Assembly: GCF_963662255.1 (NCBI RefSeq)
Contig: NC_085072.1
Coordinates: 1,740,001-1,804,000 of the forward strand
Reading direction: 5' to 3'
DNA length: 64,000 nucleotides
Source: Cinclus cinclus
Lineage: Eukaryota > Chordata > Aves > Passeriformes > Cinclidae
Of this stretch, positions 11,901 through 23,386 are shown one piece after another. Under the pieces are notes generated by a model, which saw only the letters and a list, made by a program, of their open reading frames with translations, did not search any database and was not told where the DNA came from. A program made the translations under genes and the position numbers. How positions within the stretch are numbered: the stretch's first letter is position 1; the number at the start of each line of letters is the position of its first letter.

Positions 11901-12920
11901 AAACCCTGCTCCTCTGAACATCTCCTCCCATCTGGAGTGGGGAATAGCCACATTTAAACATGATTTTGTACCTCATTTCTACTGCTTAGCACCTGTTGCA
12001 ACTGATTAATGAAGTAGCTGCAGGTCCTGATGATATAAATTAGGATGATGAACACAGAGCTGCACTCAACATCACAGGCCAGGCTTAATTCCTAAGCTGC
12101 CCTAATTTTTTCCTGTGAAGGATCAGTTTGACTTTTTTATTCTGTGTTGCACACAGAAGAAATGAAAGAATTAATCCCTCTAGCAGGGAAAAAAAGGTAA
12201 ATTTGCACATATTTGAAACATCTCAGGTCTCATTTCTTAAACTCTGGATAATGTGGTCAGAGCATCTTCACACTGATCCTGTGGGTAAACACCAGGATTG
12301 GATTTAATGATCAGAGTGCTTTAATTAATTGCTTTTCATATTCAATTTGCCAGTGGATACACAGCTGGGTATTCCCCTCCCCCCCCCGCCCCTGCACCCC
12401 CAGCTCAGAAGGAATCAAACCCAGGAAATGCAGATTTTGGGATTTCTCAGCACCACCAGCCACTGCTGGAACTTTTATCGAGGTAATTGAACAAACCTTG
12501 CCACTACTCCTGTGTCACATCCTGACATCCTCTAATGACTCCAACCCTTTTGTGAGCAGCAATGCATCTGCCTTTATGTATTTACATAGATATACACCCA
12601 GCCTGGAATCAAATCTAATTTCCTGCCTGCTGAAACCATCTATAAAGGTAAATGCAGGTGCTGGTTTTTTTTTTTTCTCTTATTCCCTTTCATAGTCATG
12701 ATGCATTTCATGATTTCTTTGCTTTACAGCATCCTTTCAAATGACACATTTTATCAGTTCTCTGGGGAGTATTGATGTTTTGCCCTTTTAAACATGTCAT
12801 TTGATTTTTTTGATGTTCCTCTCTTATTCTCCATCTGTTTTCTTGTAATGCTTTCATTTGGTGGCAATTTTTCATTGAGTCCCCAAAGGTTTTTTTCCAG
12901 GAGTTGCCTTGAGCTTCTTT
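11901..12920. other. AT-rich non-coding sequence, island at 11945-12350
   Basis: No gene. Bases 11945-12350 and 12485-12900 are AT-rich and mostly repeat-free (ACTGATTAATGAAGTAGC, ATGATATAAATTAGGATG, ATTTACATAGATATACACC). A C-rich run lies near 12374-12400 and a T12 run near 12665. Confidence 0.4.
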
Positions 12921-12941
12921 CCCCCCCCCCCCCCCCCCCCC
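12921..12941. repeat. Uninterrupted C21 homopolymer
   Basis: Twenty-one C in a row, preceded by TTCTTT and followed by GCTTG. On the opposite strand this is a G21 run, so i-motif and quadruplex formation are possible. The true length is uncertain because sequencing and assembly of such runs is error-prone. Confidence 0.9.
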
Positions 12942-14080
12942 GCTTGTGTTTGGAAATGTTTGACATGTGACCCAATTCCTCCCGTGGGAGTGGGGCTGCT
13001 CCTGTTCTCCCCAGTCTTATTTAGGGATTTCAGCATGCAAAGCACATTTTCCTGCCTTCAGGATCCCTGGGGATTCAATCAGAGAACAATCTTTAAAAGC
13101 AAACGAGGAGAAAAACCCACGGTGATGTTTTAGATTGTGGACAGGGTTTGTGTGGCTTTGGAGAGGTTTCCAAAAAATGAAAATAAAGGGAATGCTGGAA
13201 TATCAGAGCAGTGCTTCCCTGTTCCCCTCTGGTTTTCCTGTTCCTTTCCCAAAAGCAGCGTTCATTCCATATGGGGATTGTCCTTTGAAAATATTTTCAG
13301 AAGTTTCTCTAAGTGAGAGAGTGCTTTTGAGGGAAACACTGATGGGAAGCCCAGGTCTGCAGGAGGATCCCATGGTGGGCTCTCCTTCCATAGGAGTTCT
13401 CCAGGGTCGGGAGGGTTCTGGACCAGTTCTGCACTGGGGAGGTGCCAGGAATTCCTGACCTTGGAACTGAGCTGGCTGAAGCCAGGCAGTCCCTGCCTCA
13501 AACACGAAAAATTCAACTCCTTTAATTCTCCTTTTTAGTGAATTTAGTAAAATCTGATTTTTAAAAATGTCCTTATCACTGCTGTTTCTGGCTCAGTTTT
13601 CAGCTGAACACCACAAACCACTCTGGGAATGTCAGAAATCCATGGAAAAAGGCTCCATCCATGAGTGTGAATCCCTCATTTGGTCCCACCGTGCCCATCA
13701 CGGCCCAGGGAGTTTAACAGGTTGGAGCAGAATTTTATTCCTGGACTTGTGAACACAGCTTCCAACTGTTTGCTACTAAATAACTCCTCTGGAAATAAAT
13801 CCCAAATTATGTTCAGTGTCTGAACATGGAAGCTGTGAGGGGATGAGATATTTTCCAGCCTGGCTGGAGCAGCCTGAGCTGATATTTCTCAGCAGTTTTT
13901 CACGTGCTGTAAAAGACATTTAGATCAGGCCAATATATAACCCTGTATTATCTGGGATAGCATTTCCAGGTCTGTTCCTATCGGGGATGACTTAAGGGAC
14001 AAGGGATGTTCAGCTGCATTAGCACAGCAGATGGAGCATTATTCCAGCCTGGATGGCAGGAGAACACAGAGCTCACCTCC
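12942..14080. other. Unique non-coding sequence
   Basis: No gene, tandem repeat or transposon is recognisable. Composition is mixed and open frames are at most about 107 codons. Confidence 0.5.
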
Positions 14081-14465
14081 AGACTCAGCAGATGTCAATT
14101 TATATTAACGAGCAGAGGCAACACGCGATATATTTGATTTTCCTTGTAACCTGTCTCCATTACAAAACATCTGCATACATTATACCCCATTCCAGATGTT
14201 TAAAATTAATGCTGTAGCAAACAGCTCCCATTTTTGCCTTTCGCTGATAATTTTTTTTGTCAGCATAAAAATGAGGTCTGATAAAAACGAGAGAGCTGGT
14301 GATGGGCTCGGTGTATTCGGGAGTCTATTACACCATCAATTGCTGTTCCACAGGCTGCTAAAAGCAGCAATAAGACAAGACTGCTTGTCACATATTTATG
14401 AGCTTATGAACCCTCCTGTCCCTTTTGTTATCCCTTCCCCTGGCAGCAGCAGAGACTGAACCTTG
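14081..14465. other. Strong candidate conserved non-coding island
   Basis: AT-rich, repeat-free, low in CpG, with dense words such as ATTTATATTAACGAGC, CGATATATTTGATTTTCC, GGAGTCTATTACACCATC and ACATATTTATGAGCTTATG. It carries no coding potential. Among all islands here this is one of the most enhancer-like by texture. Confidence 0.4.
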
Positions 14466-15040
14466 AATTAATGCAGAGGATGGGGCTGTGCTCCCTGCTC
14501 CGTCCCTCCCGGTGCCTGGCACTTTGCAGATGTCACCTGGAGCTGGGGACACGGGGCTGTGTGCTGGAGCCATCGGGGCTGGCCTTGTCACAGCTCCCCG
14601 GGAAATGGATGGGGCAGTAATGAGCAGCAGATAAACTCCTTTCATCTTAATGTCCTTTATGTTTTTCTTTATCTTCGCCTCGATCTACAGATGAATTTCC
14701 TAAGGGTGCAACCTTAAATCTTGTGCCTACAGTCAGCTGTAAATCCTAAATCTGGAGAGCCTCTGGTTGGCCTCAAAAGAGCCTTTCACGGGAACAGGCA
14801 GGGCCTGAGGAATGGCTGGGGGATTGTTCAAGGAATAATTGCGGCAATTGATCTGGAGATGTTTTGTGGCATCTTCCTTTCCTCCTCCTCCAAAGCTTTT
14901 CCTGTGGCAGGGTTTGGTGGGACCTGCTGGAAGCAGAGAGCTCCTGGTCACTGCTCGTGAGGAAGAGCTCCCCAAAGGATGAAGGGCACCCAGAGGAGTG
15001 GGGTGAAGGAGTTTGGATGTTCACAGGGAATCCCACGAGG
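14466..15040. other. Unique non-coding sequence
   Basis: Nothing recognisable: no repeat, no transposon, no supported gene. GC-moderate. Confidence 0.5.
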
Positions 15041-15142
15041 GTTTGGGTTGGAAGGACCTTAAATCCCATCCCATTCTTCACTCTGCCATGGGCAGGGACA
15101 CTTCACTGGCCAGGGTGCTCCAGCCTGGCCTGGGACACTCCC
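15041..15142 (-). mobile_element. CR1 3'-end fragment
   Basis: GGGTTTGGGTTGGAAGGACC, CTTAAATCCCATCCCATTC, TGCCATGGGCAGGGACAC and GCCTGGGACACTCCCAG in order: antisense CR1 3' end, about 100 bp. It lies back to back with a plus-strand CR1 tail at 15191. Confidence 0.85.
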
Positions 15143-15190
15143 AGATGTGTTTATACCTCCATCACACGTAGATATGCGTCCTTGGTTTTT

Positions 15191-15254
15191 GGGGTTGGAA
15201 CTAGGTGAGCTCTAAGGTCCCTCCCGATGCCAGCCCTCCCCTGATTCCATGACC
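15191..15254 (+). mobile_element. CR1 3' tail fragment, opposite orientation
   Basis: GGGGTTGGAACTAGGTGAGC, TCTAAGGTCCCTCCCGATGC and a degraded GATTCCATGA terminus match the sense-strand CR1 3' end. About 50 bp separates it from the reverse copy, so two independent insertions or an inversion met here. Confidence 0.75.
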
Positions 15255-16084
15255 TGTGTATGTGCACATTCCTGGGTGTGTTCAGGAGCAGAAGGTCCCA
15301 CCTCAAACCCCCTGAAGAGCACAGAACTGCCACTGCTGAATGGTCTCCAGCTGCTCACGTGTTCCCTGGACACCAATTTACTTCTGGTCCAAATGAATTC
15401 AGCTTTTCCTGACCTAAGGGAGGGATGTGCCTTCCCCAGGGGCAGCCTGGCAGAGCATCCTCGAGTAGGCCAGGAGAAGAAATATATCTGTGTTTAATTC
15501 AGTGTGACTTGATTGTTGGCTCAATTGCAGGGCAGCAGCACACCCAGAAAATCATATAAATCTTTCCTTGCCATGTGGGGGAGAACAGGGATGGACACGG
15601 GAGTACATTAATGTTCTTTCTCCTTGGGAATCAATAGGAATCTGGATTTTATAAATGGCTCTGCTAAACACAAGAGAAAATTCATGGAGTGGAGATAGAA
15701 AGAGGCAGAGAATGAAAAGCCAGCTAATTCCTTTCAAACAACTGATGATTATCAGCATCCTTGGGAAGCACATCCAGGGGAGGCCAGGAGCAGGAGGCTC
15801 CTGATTGTGTTCCCAGCAGGATGATTGCATTAACGATGCAGGGACTCCAGACAAGCACCTTCAGCCCTGCACGGCCCTGTCACCCCCAGGTACAAACCTG
15901 CTCCTTGTTCAGCCCCTGAAAATGGCACTGGGGATCCTCAGAGGCTCCAGGGAGAGCTGGATAAGGTCTGGGATGATAATCAGCAATTAAATGTGGCACA
16001 AATGGATGACAGCAAAAGGATTATAAGGTAGAAAAGCCAAACCAACCCAAACATTTGGGAGAAGAGGACAGGGAGGGTGGTTCA
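15255..16084. other. Unique non-coding sequence
   Basis: No gene or repeat found. A purine-rich stretch begins near its right end. Confidence 0.5.
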
Positions 16085-16290
16085 CTAAGATTTAGTGGGA
16101 TTTGGAAAGTGCAGGTGGATTTTAGGGTTGAAGTGAAACTGACAGGGAAGAGAGGTGGGAAAACGCAGATTTATGGAAGAGAGTGATGATGAAAAAGAAG
16201 CAGGAGAATGAAAGGTGAAAAGAGGGAAATGGCAAGTTGAAACAAAAATCAAATCAGGCAAAAGATCAAGCTCAGAGTGAAGTGGAAACC
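16085..16290. other. Purine-rich tract, about 200 bp
   Basis: The plus strand is strongly A/G-rich (AGGGAAGAGAGGTGGGAAAA, GAAAAAGAAGCAGGAGAATG, GGTGAAAAGAGGGAAATGG) without being a tandem repeat. Long strand asymmetry of this kind favours triplex or R-loop structures. No coding signal. Confidence 0.6.
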
Positions 16291-17284
16291 CATCAGCAAT
16301 AACATTTACAGCTGGAGCTGCTGCCCTGCGAGGGATCTGTTTCACTTACTGACACTCCAAACACAATCCTACATTCCCTCCAGCCCTGAAGGGTTTTTCC
16401 TCCTCTCTGCTGTTCCGGCTTCCCCCGTCCAAGTCCGGTGCGAGGTTTGGAGACAAAAGCTGGGGCTGGCTGAGCTCCGAGCCTGGTTTTAGCAGGACAG
16501 GCAGCAGCAGCTCCTCAGACCTGCCAGGGCTTTCCTGCACCTGGCAAGAGCTGCTCAGGAACCAGGTAAATGAACACCTGAGCCAGCACTGGAGGCTCAG
16601 CCTGGCATTCCAGCTCTTCCAGTCTCTTGGTTTCACCAGCACAGTAATGACAATTTTGTCTCCAGCACGATGGGAACATTTGTTGGGGGAGTTGTGCTGT
16701 GTTTGCAGGGCCTCTGCTGTGGCTCTCTGCAGCAACCCACGAGCACGTGGGTGAGAATGGATGGCTTTAATCAGGACAGAAGGGATTTTGTTTAGATTTT
16801 CTCCCATTTGCAATCGTGGTTAATTACAAAGGCTAGGGGGTTATGGGCACGTGGAAAATCCAAGGTATTCTCCAAGCCACCAAGCCAAGAAAGTTTGCAA
16901 AGACAAATGATTCTGTTCCCTCCGTGAGCCAGTTTGCTCAGCTGGGTGATGGCAGCATTGAACCGAGGGCTGAGATGGAAGAGCAGAATTCCTCCTGCAC
17001 CACACGGGCCACGGAAGGAAAGAAGTTGTTAATCCTTTGGAAAAATCGGCCAGCAGTGTGGAATCTGCATTCCAGGAGCTGCTGGGTGAGGGGGAGCCCG
17101 GGGCTGAGCTGCTGGGGCACAGCAAAGTTTGGGAGCTCGGGGTTCCCCAGAGGTGGGAACAGATTATCCGTGAGACCCCAGGAAATCTCCTCCCAAAGCA
17201 ATCCCAGTCTTTAATCATTATCCCAAAAGCACAAAGCAGCTCCAGACACACACCAGGCTCGCTGAAAGACTTGTCAAGACTGAA
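16291..17284. other. Unique non-coding sequence
   Basis: No gene, repeat or transposon recognised. A minus-strand frame of 175 codons (16841-17368) has no domain I recognise. Confidence 0.5.
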
Positions 17285-17790
17285 AGGGTAATTCACAAAT
17301 TCACTAAAATTCCCTGCTCCACTGAGCAATGTGACAGCTCTGCCGACCGCAGTAACATTTCTATTCAAACTGGCTTTGGTGCTGGAGCTATAAATATCCC
17401 TGCAATATTTCCTGCTTCAGAACATAAAGACAGCTTTACAGTGCTGATAAAATAGAAATTACTTTCTCTCGGAGGTCTAGCTGGAATTTTAATGTCTGTT
17501 TTGCAATAAAGCAGCTCCTCCACAATTCGATTTGAGGGAAAGAAAACAAACGGTCTAATTTAGTTACAGTAATGACTGCTCTTGGATTGCTGGCCACAGC
17601 TGAGCCTGGGCTGGTGAAGTTTGTGCTGGTGAGCATGGAGATGATTTTTATTGTAATATTAATCCTTTTTATCCTTTAAATGTATAGATGCACACGCCCC
17701 TGCTTAATTACAGCTGGGGAAGAACAAGGCCCCGGGAAGTAAAAGGTCATTAAAGTTTACAACCTCTGACAGTGTTCCTGGAGAAATTGT
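17285..17790. other. Strong candidate conserved non-coding island
   Basis: About 500 bp, AT-rich and repeat-free. It is dense in words such as GGAGCTATAAATATCCCTGC, TTTAGTTACAGTAATGACTG, TTATTGTAATATTAATCC and TGCTTAATTACAGCTGGGG. No coding potential. Function is inferred from texture only. Confidence 0.4.
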
Positions 17791-18109
17791 CACAGCTCTA
17801 AAGATGCTGACCAAAGATGACCTGGATTAAAAGAGTTCTTCTGTTGGGAAGAGAAATGGCAGCTGTTGGGCTCATCAGAGCTGCCTTTAATTATCCATAA
17901 ATGTCGCTCTGGCTCTCGTCAGCTCCTTCAAAGGAGAAGGAAGGAATTTAGTCCAGAGTTTTGTTTAGCATTTGTTGGCTGCAGACAGCAGGGAAGAGAC
18001 CTGGAGCTGTTAAGCGGAGAAGGGAGTGGAAAACCACGAAAAAGAAAGATTCTTGCTTTGCACTATGGCAGAGTTGGAGCGTCCTGGGCACGGGGACAGG
18101 AGGGTCTGA
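17791..18109. other. Unique non-coding sequence
   Basis: No feature recognised. GC-moderate sequence between the island and a CR1 tail. Confidence 0.45.
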
Positions 18110-18218
18110 CACAGCAAGGACAGGTCCTGGGACAGGCTGGACAGTGTCCACGTCCCTGCCGTGGCACGGGACGGGCTCCAGGTCCCTCCCAACCCTCACC
18201 AGGCTGATTTTCTGATTA
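18110..18218 (+). mobile_element. CR1 3' tail fragment
   Basis: Sense CR1 blocks: GGGACAGGCTGGACAGTGTC, a degenerate GTCCCTGCCGTGGCACGGG, then GGCTCCAGGTCCCTCCCAAC ending in CTGATTTTCTGATTA. Divergent, inactive copy. Confidence 0.7.
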
Positions 18219-18790
18219 CTGACCTCCCCTGAACTGCACCTTTGCTCTTCCTGCAGAAATCCCTGTCCTCCCTGAGGAGCCTGCTTTGGTGTGAACGGTG
18301 CTGGAAAAGATGAAGCAGCTGCAAATAAGACAGAGCTTAGGGAGAAGTGGCAGAGGTGGGGCACTGTGTCACCGGCTGACAACACTGAGAGCAGAAATTT
18401 TGTTTCTCCTTCTCTTCTCTGCTGGATTTGTTTGTGGTTTAGTCTGAGCTCTCCTTGCGTGCCTGTGAAATGCCTAGCAAGCTTCCAGGGCTGCATAAAT
18501 AAATAATAACTATTTAGAATCTTCTAAAAGATACATAAGTGTATTTCTTTTCATAGACCTAAAGCTAATGGAAACCTCTGAGTTTTTATTTCAATGACAA
18601 AGCAGCCCTGGAGCAGCTGTGTGGGACTCAAATGGAATCAGCTGCAAATGTTAGACACTATTTCCTTTAAAGAATTAGAATTTATACTGCTTCAATGAAT
18701 GCTGATTTATAGATATTTAAAAGAAAATAAATCCCTGTAGATATATTTTTTTTTAATTTCAAAAGGGAATGCGTGATGATGGCTTCCACT
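18219..18790. other. Non-coding sequence with an AT-rich island at 18475-18790
   Basis: The island contains ATAAATAAATAATAACTA, GATTTATAGATATTTAAAAG and GTAGATATATTTTTTTTAA. It has no repeat array and no coding potential. The first 250 bp are GC-moderate and featureless. Confidence 0.35.
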
Positions 18791-20595
18791 GCGTCAGGAA
18801 AATGTTACAGCAGGCTCTGCTCTCACACAGCAGGGAAACGAGGGACATTTTACAGCAACCTGTTGACTTCTGTTCCCAGAGTCCTCACTGGAGCAGCAGT
18901 GAGTGGCTGGGGAGGAACAAGACAAATCCTGCACAATTCCATGCAAAAGCCTCTCCCTGTGCAGGGGCTCTGCTGAGCTAACGTTGCTGGATGGCTTTTG
19001 CTCTGGAATGCTTTAAAACATCCAGACAAATACTGGACTCTGAAAGAGGCTTTTTTTTTTTTTTTTTTTTTTTTTTTTGGTAAACAAATATCAACAAGGA
19101 TCTGGCAGAGTTGTTATTTCTGGAGGGAGAAGCTTTTATTCCAGAGGATAAATGATTAGTCTGGAGCAGCATTCCTGCTCTGCCTCTCTGAGCCCACAGG
19201 CTGCTCCCACGGTGCCATCAGTGACAACCAAACCCAACCAGAGCTCCCAAACTCAGGGAAATTTTACTCAATGGGCACCTGGACCTCCCCTGGAAAAGGT
19301 TTCACCACCTGTAGGTGAAAAGGATTGCCGGGAAGGAGGATGAGACACAAATGTCTGATGGGGAGCAGAGAAAGCCACCAAGAACTGATTTGCTTTTCCA
19401 GGGTGATCCCAAAATGATGCCAGAACATCCCTGCTAAGCCCAAACCTGCCCAAGTGTTACAGCCCTGGAGAGGGAGGATGACTACAGAGTATTGGGGTTT
19501 AAAATCTGCCTTGCTCACCCCTTGGCAAACAGAGGCACCCCTCCCAAGCTGGAATTGCAAGGTCAGGCTCCCATGGAAGAGAAGTGAATGCTGCTTTTCC
19601 TGCCACTTCTCCTTCACGTGGATGTTCCAGGTAGCCCAGCCACGGCTGCAGTTCCATCCCACAGCGAGTGGCAAATCATCACAGCTTCCTCTGACATTCA
19701 GTGTAATAACAGCAACCATGATGAATTCCCCTTTACTCTTCCTGTGGCCCCCATACATTATTCCAGCTGAATTCCATTGGAACGGAGCACTAATTAATGT
19801 CTGCTGCTTATCAAGGGGTGCCCACTTGTCCCTTCCATCCCGCTCTGGTTCTTGAGGAATTACACCTGGGAGTGCTGCAGGAGCTGCCACTGCTGCCAGG
19901 GAATCTCCATAAAAAAGTCAACTTTTGGTTCTGATGCTGGGCTTGTACCAAAATAAGATTATTTTCCTCCAAACTTAGCAGTAAAATGAGGTTTGCCGAG
20001 GGGCTGAGACTGTTTTCAACAGTGATTCTGTGATGAATTTCCTTATGAATTCTCCAGAACTTTCCAAGTTCAGCTTGGTGCACTCCTTAGAGACGCTGGG
20101 TCACAGAGCGGGGTCGAAACCCCACAGACCCACAGTTCTGGCTGAAATGAAACCCAAAGGGCAGCTCCGGCCATTTCCCAGGCTCACTTCTGAGGTTATG
20201 AACCCCCAAAAACGCAGCAGAGCTCACCGGAGCCTCTTGGAAGGCTTTGAGGGCTCTCCCTGCCAGGCGAGGCAATTCCCAAAGCACTCATGGACAATCC
20301 CTTCCCTGCACCCTGAAGTCCCTAGGGCCCAAGCAGAGCTGCCTGAAGTTTTCCTCTGCAGCTCTGAGGGATGCAGGGAGCCTCGGGCTCCTTGCAGGAT
20401 GCTGGCTGCAGCTTCATTTGCAGATGTAATGAGTCCCCGCTCCTCGGAGCCGTCCTACCACAAGATGTCATCCTTCCGACAGCTCTGCCTTCCTCGCAGT
20501 CCCGGGCTGGACTTGCTCTGGAAGTCCCTCCGTGGTCATCCCAGGTCATTCCCGAACTCGGGACAGAGTTTTCTCTGTGAGAAACAAACAACAGA
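18791..20595. other. Unique non-coding sequence
   Basis: No gene found. It contains the T28 run noted separately. Two frames just over 200 codons (19264-19890 minus, 20030-20635 plus) show no domain and are treated as chance. Confidence 0.45.
19051..19078. repeat. T28 homopolymer
   Basis: Twenty-eight consecutive T. There is no recognisable retroposed gene body on its left side, so the origin is unknown. Confidence 0.9.
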
Positions 20596-21080
20596 TATCC
20601 TGGCAGCAAGAGTTAAACCATGCAAACGACTCTAATATGCATAATTTAAACCTGTGGTTTTCTTTTTATGGCAGCTTCATATTCGGTGTTTTATATCCCA
20701 ATTTTCCACCTTTTAGTCTTGCTTCTTCCTCTTTCTGCTGCGGAGCCCTATCACAAATAGGAGGGCAATTACCAGGCGAGCATGTAGTTCTTTAATTGAA
20801 ACACTTATAGGTGTACACTTAAAAACTATAAAGACTTTTATGGAATGGCAATGCCTTAATAGCTCCTGTGTATGTACATTGTAATGTAATTCTGTGCCCT
20901 GTGAGCATTGCTGGGGGAAGCTGTTAATTTATGGTTCCCAGGAGCAATAAAGCAATAACAGTAATCGAGAGGTGCAATATTCCCTGCTTAGGGGGCATTT
21001 ATGGGTGCGTATTAAAACTATAAATACATCAACACGCTGCAAAACTGATCATAGAAAATGAAAGATAAGCTCTCCTCCCC
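20596..21080. other. Strong candidate conserved non-coding island
   Basis: Nearly 500 bp, AT-rich, repeat-free. Words include TCTAATATGCATAATTTAAA, TTCTTTAATTGAAACACTTA, TAAAAACTATAAAGAC, TATGTACATTGTAATGTAAT and ATTAAAACTATAAATACATC. No coding potential. Along with 14081 and 17285 it is a prime enhancer candidate by texture. Confidence 0.4.
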
Positions 21081-21163
21081 TTCAAATGGGGGTTTTCCAG
21101 CAGCCTGATTCACTTAGAGCTGGTATCAGGTCCCAGTGCTCAGCAGGGACTGGGAGGAGCCAA

Positions 21164-21297
21164 GTGACCAGGTGACCTCTCCCCTGTCCCCAGGTGACCC
21201 CAGGTGACCTCTCCCCTGTCCCCAGGTGTCCCCAAAGTGTCCCCATGTGTCCTCAGGTGTCCCCAGGTGTCCCCAGGTGTCCCCAGGTGTCCCCAGA
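21164..21297. repeat. Decamer-type repeat AGGTGTCCCC with 30-bp superunits
   Basis: The left half is two copies of an about 30-bp unit (AGGTGACCTCTCCCCTGTCC..). The right half is about eight decamers AGGTGTCCCC with variants. CAGGTG E-box cores recur every 10 bp. Confidence 0.9.
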
Positions 21298-21938
21298 GCT
21301 GCCCCTTTCCCCTCTGTAGCTGAGATCCAGAGGCATTTCCTGGGACCCTGCCTGACACACTGGGTACAAACACTTCATTTTAACCAAGCGGGAGCGAGCA
21401 GGGGTGACAGGGAGGGATAATTACCTTGTCTGCAGCAGGGCTCTGGGCAGGCACGGTGACATTTCAGAAATCCAAACGCCTTTGTTGTGTTGTGATTGGG
21501 AAAAGAATGGAGGGCAGAGCCCTGACATTCCCGACTGCCAACAGCTCCTCAGGAGGGCTGGCAGAGCCTCTGTGCTCCAGAAACGAGCTGGAAATGTTCT
21601 GCTCTGGGATCCTAGGCCAGTAACTGCAACTGGGAATGAGCTGGGAGCCAGAGCCAACTGGTTTGAATTTGGAACCTGCACAAGTTCCTTGAATTTTCCT
21701 CTCCTTTGAATTTTCTCCTCTTCACGGTGCTCATGTGAAGCGCCGTTGCTGAATTCTCCTCAGTGTCTGCCAGGGGCTGTTCCAGGATTTCCCTGCGCTG
21801 GCTGAGCACCCATCAGGTGGGTGCTGGTCCGGAGCCTGCCTGGCAGGGGCAGAGCCCGGTGCTGATGGAATTGTGACAGCTGGGAGCTCAGGGCCGGTGT
21901 GTGTGCAAGGGAAGTTCAGGGATTCACACTCACCTCCT
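21298..21938. other. Unique non-coding sequence
   Basis: Nothing recognised apart from ordinary GC-moderate sequence. Frames are at most about 100 codons. Confidence 0.5.
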
Positions 21939-22045
21939 GGAATTCTGGGATGGAAAGGGCCTTAAATCCCACCTCATTCCACCCCTGCCATGGGCAGGGA
22001 CACCTTGAACCATCCCACGCTGCTCATCCAACCTCTTTTCTGTCT
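21939..22045 (-). mobile_element. CR1 3'-end fragment
   Basis: ATTCTGGGATGGAAAGGGCC, TTAAATCCCACCTCATTCC, CCCTGCCATGGGCAGGGAC and ACCTTGAACCATCCCACGC match antisense CR1. Truncated shortly after. Confidence 0.8.
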
Positions 22046-23295
22046 CATCCTGGTAAAACCAAGTTAAAATTCACTGTTTATTTCAAGTAAAGGTTGTGTG
22101 AGTACAGATTGATTTTAATATTCAAACAGAGCTTTGAGACCTTCTAGAACAAACTTGTTTAGGAGCAGAGCTGTGCTGTCAGCAGTTTCTTCCTTTTCCC
22201 TGTTCCTGGTGAAGGCTGCAACTTCCCCTCCCCATCTCTGCTGAGGCTGCCCCAGGAATCCAGAGCTCAGGTGGAATTTATGAGCTGCAGCCCAGAAGGG
22301 TCCAAAGGAAAGATGCCACTTTAATAAATAAACAGCAAAGCCGCATCATTCCCTGGTGCTTCCTTGCCCCGCTGTGGTTTTCCCACCGTGTGCCTGAGGA
22401 ATTCCTCCATGAGCAGCTCCTCTCCTCCCTGGACAGGCTCTGACAGAAAAGCCTCCCAGGCCAAGCCAAGCCAGAGCCATCATCTCACCAGGAACCAGCT
22501 GCTTGGCACAAGCCCTGCCAGCTCAGCAGCTCTGCCTGCTCTTCCCTTGAGGAATCCGTTCACCTCATCTCCAAAGAGAGACGGGGGAAAGAATTCCATC
22601 TGTTCCAGCTCAGAGCTAGAAAGCTCCGTGATTGCGAGGCTACACGGGCTGCATTGCAAATTTGGTGTTTTAGGAAGCACTTAGGGAGCCTTCATTCTCC
22701 TTTTATTGTTGTTCTCTCCTCACTAGTGACTGCATTTCACCTCCTCGGGGATGTGGGGTGAGGAATTTCTGAGCGTGGCTTATGCTGGGGAGGTGTTTGG
22801 AACCACAAATCCACCCTGGAAAATCTGTGTGCTGTCCTGGGCTCTGAGGGGAGCCCTTCTGCTCCCCCAAAGTCCCTGCCAGGAGGATGCAGGGGCTGGT
22901 TCTGTTCAGTGGCTTTGAGGGGATCTTGGGGAGGCATCGCAGTGAGAAATAAATCCTCCCAAATGCAGTTTGCAAAGAGGGAATTTTGCAGGATTCTTTG
23001 CAAAAAAAGGGTTTGGGCCAAATGTCTTCCATCCCTCTGCTGCTGGCTTTGATTCTCCGGGTATAATCAGACCTCAGATTGAATAGCAAGTGGTTCTGCT
23101 TTATTTGTTTATATTGCTGCCAATAGGAAAAAAAAAAAAACAAGTCAGAGTAAACAGTGGGATGTTTGCAACCTTCTCACATTAGGCAGATTGAATAAAC
23201 TGGCTCGCAGTTGATTGTTTTCCTTCAGATCAGTCATTGCATTTGTATTTATTTGATTTTATGGATGTAGTTCTGGGACTTTTGTTTTGTCTTGC

Positions 23296-23296
<1 letters not shown>
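22046..23296. other. Unique non-coding sequence
   Basis: No gene, tandem repeat or transposon recognised. Bases 23090-23290 are AT-rich. Open frames up to 146 codons have no domain. Confidence 0.5.
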
Positions 23297-23332
<36 letters not shown>

Positions 23333-23358
23333 TTTTGTTTTTGTTTTGTTTTTTTTTT
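23297..23358. repeat. Poly-T tract (T35 then TG-interrupted)
   Basis: About 35 uninterrupted T, then TGTTTTG-type interruptions and a further T10, ending in CCCAG. It lies directly left of a 40-bp duplication. Confidence 0.9.
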
Positions 23359-23386
23359 CCCAGTCATTACTTGTGGTGAGGGAAAT

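Noticed and set aside
19051..19078. Processed pseudogene tail at T28
   Set aside because: No gene-derived sequence recognisable on the side where a reverse-oriented body would lie.
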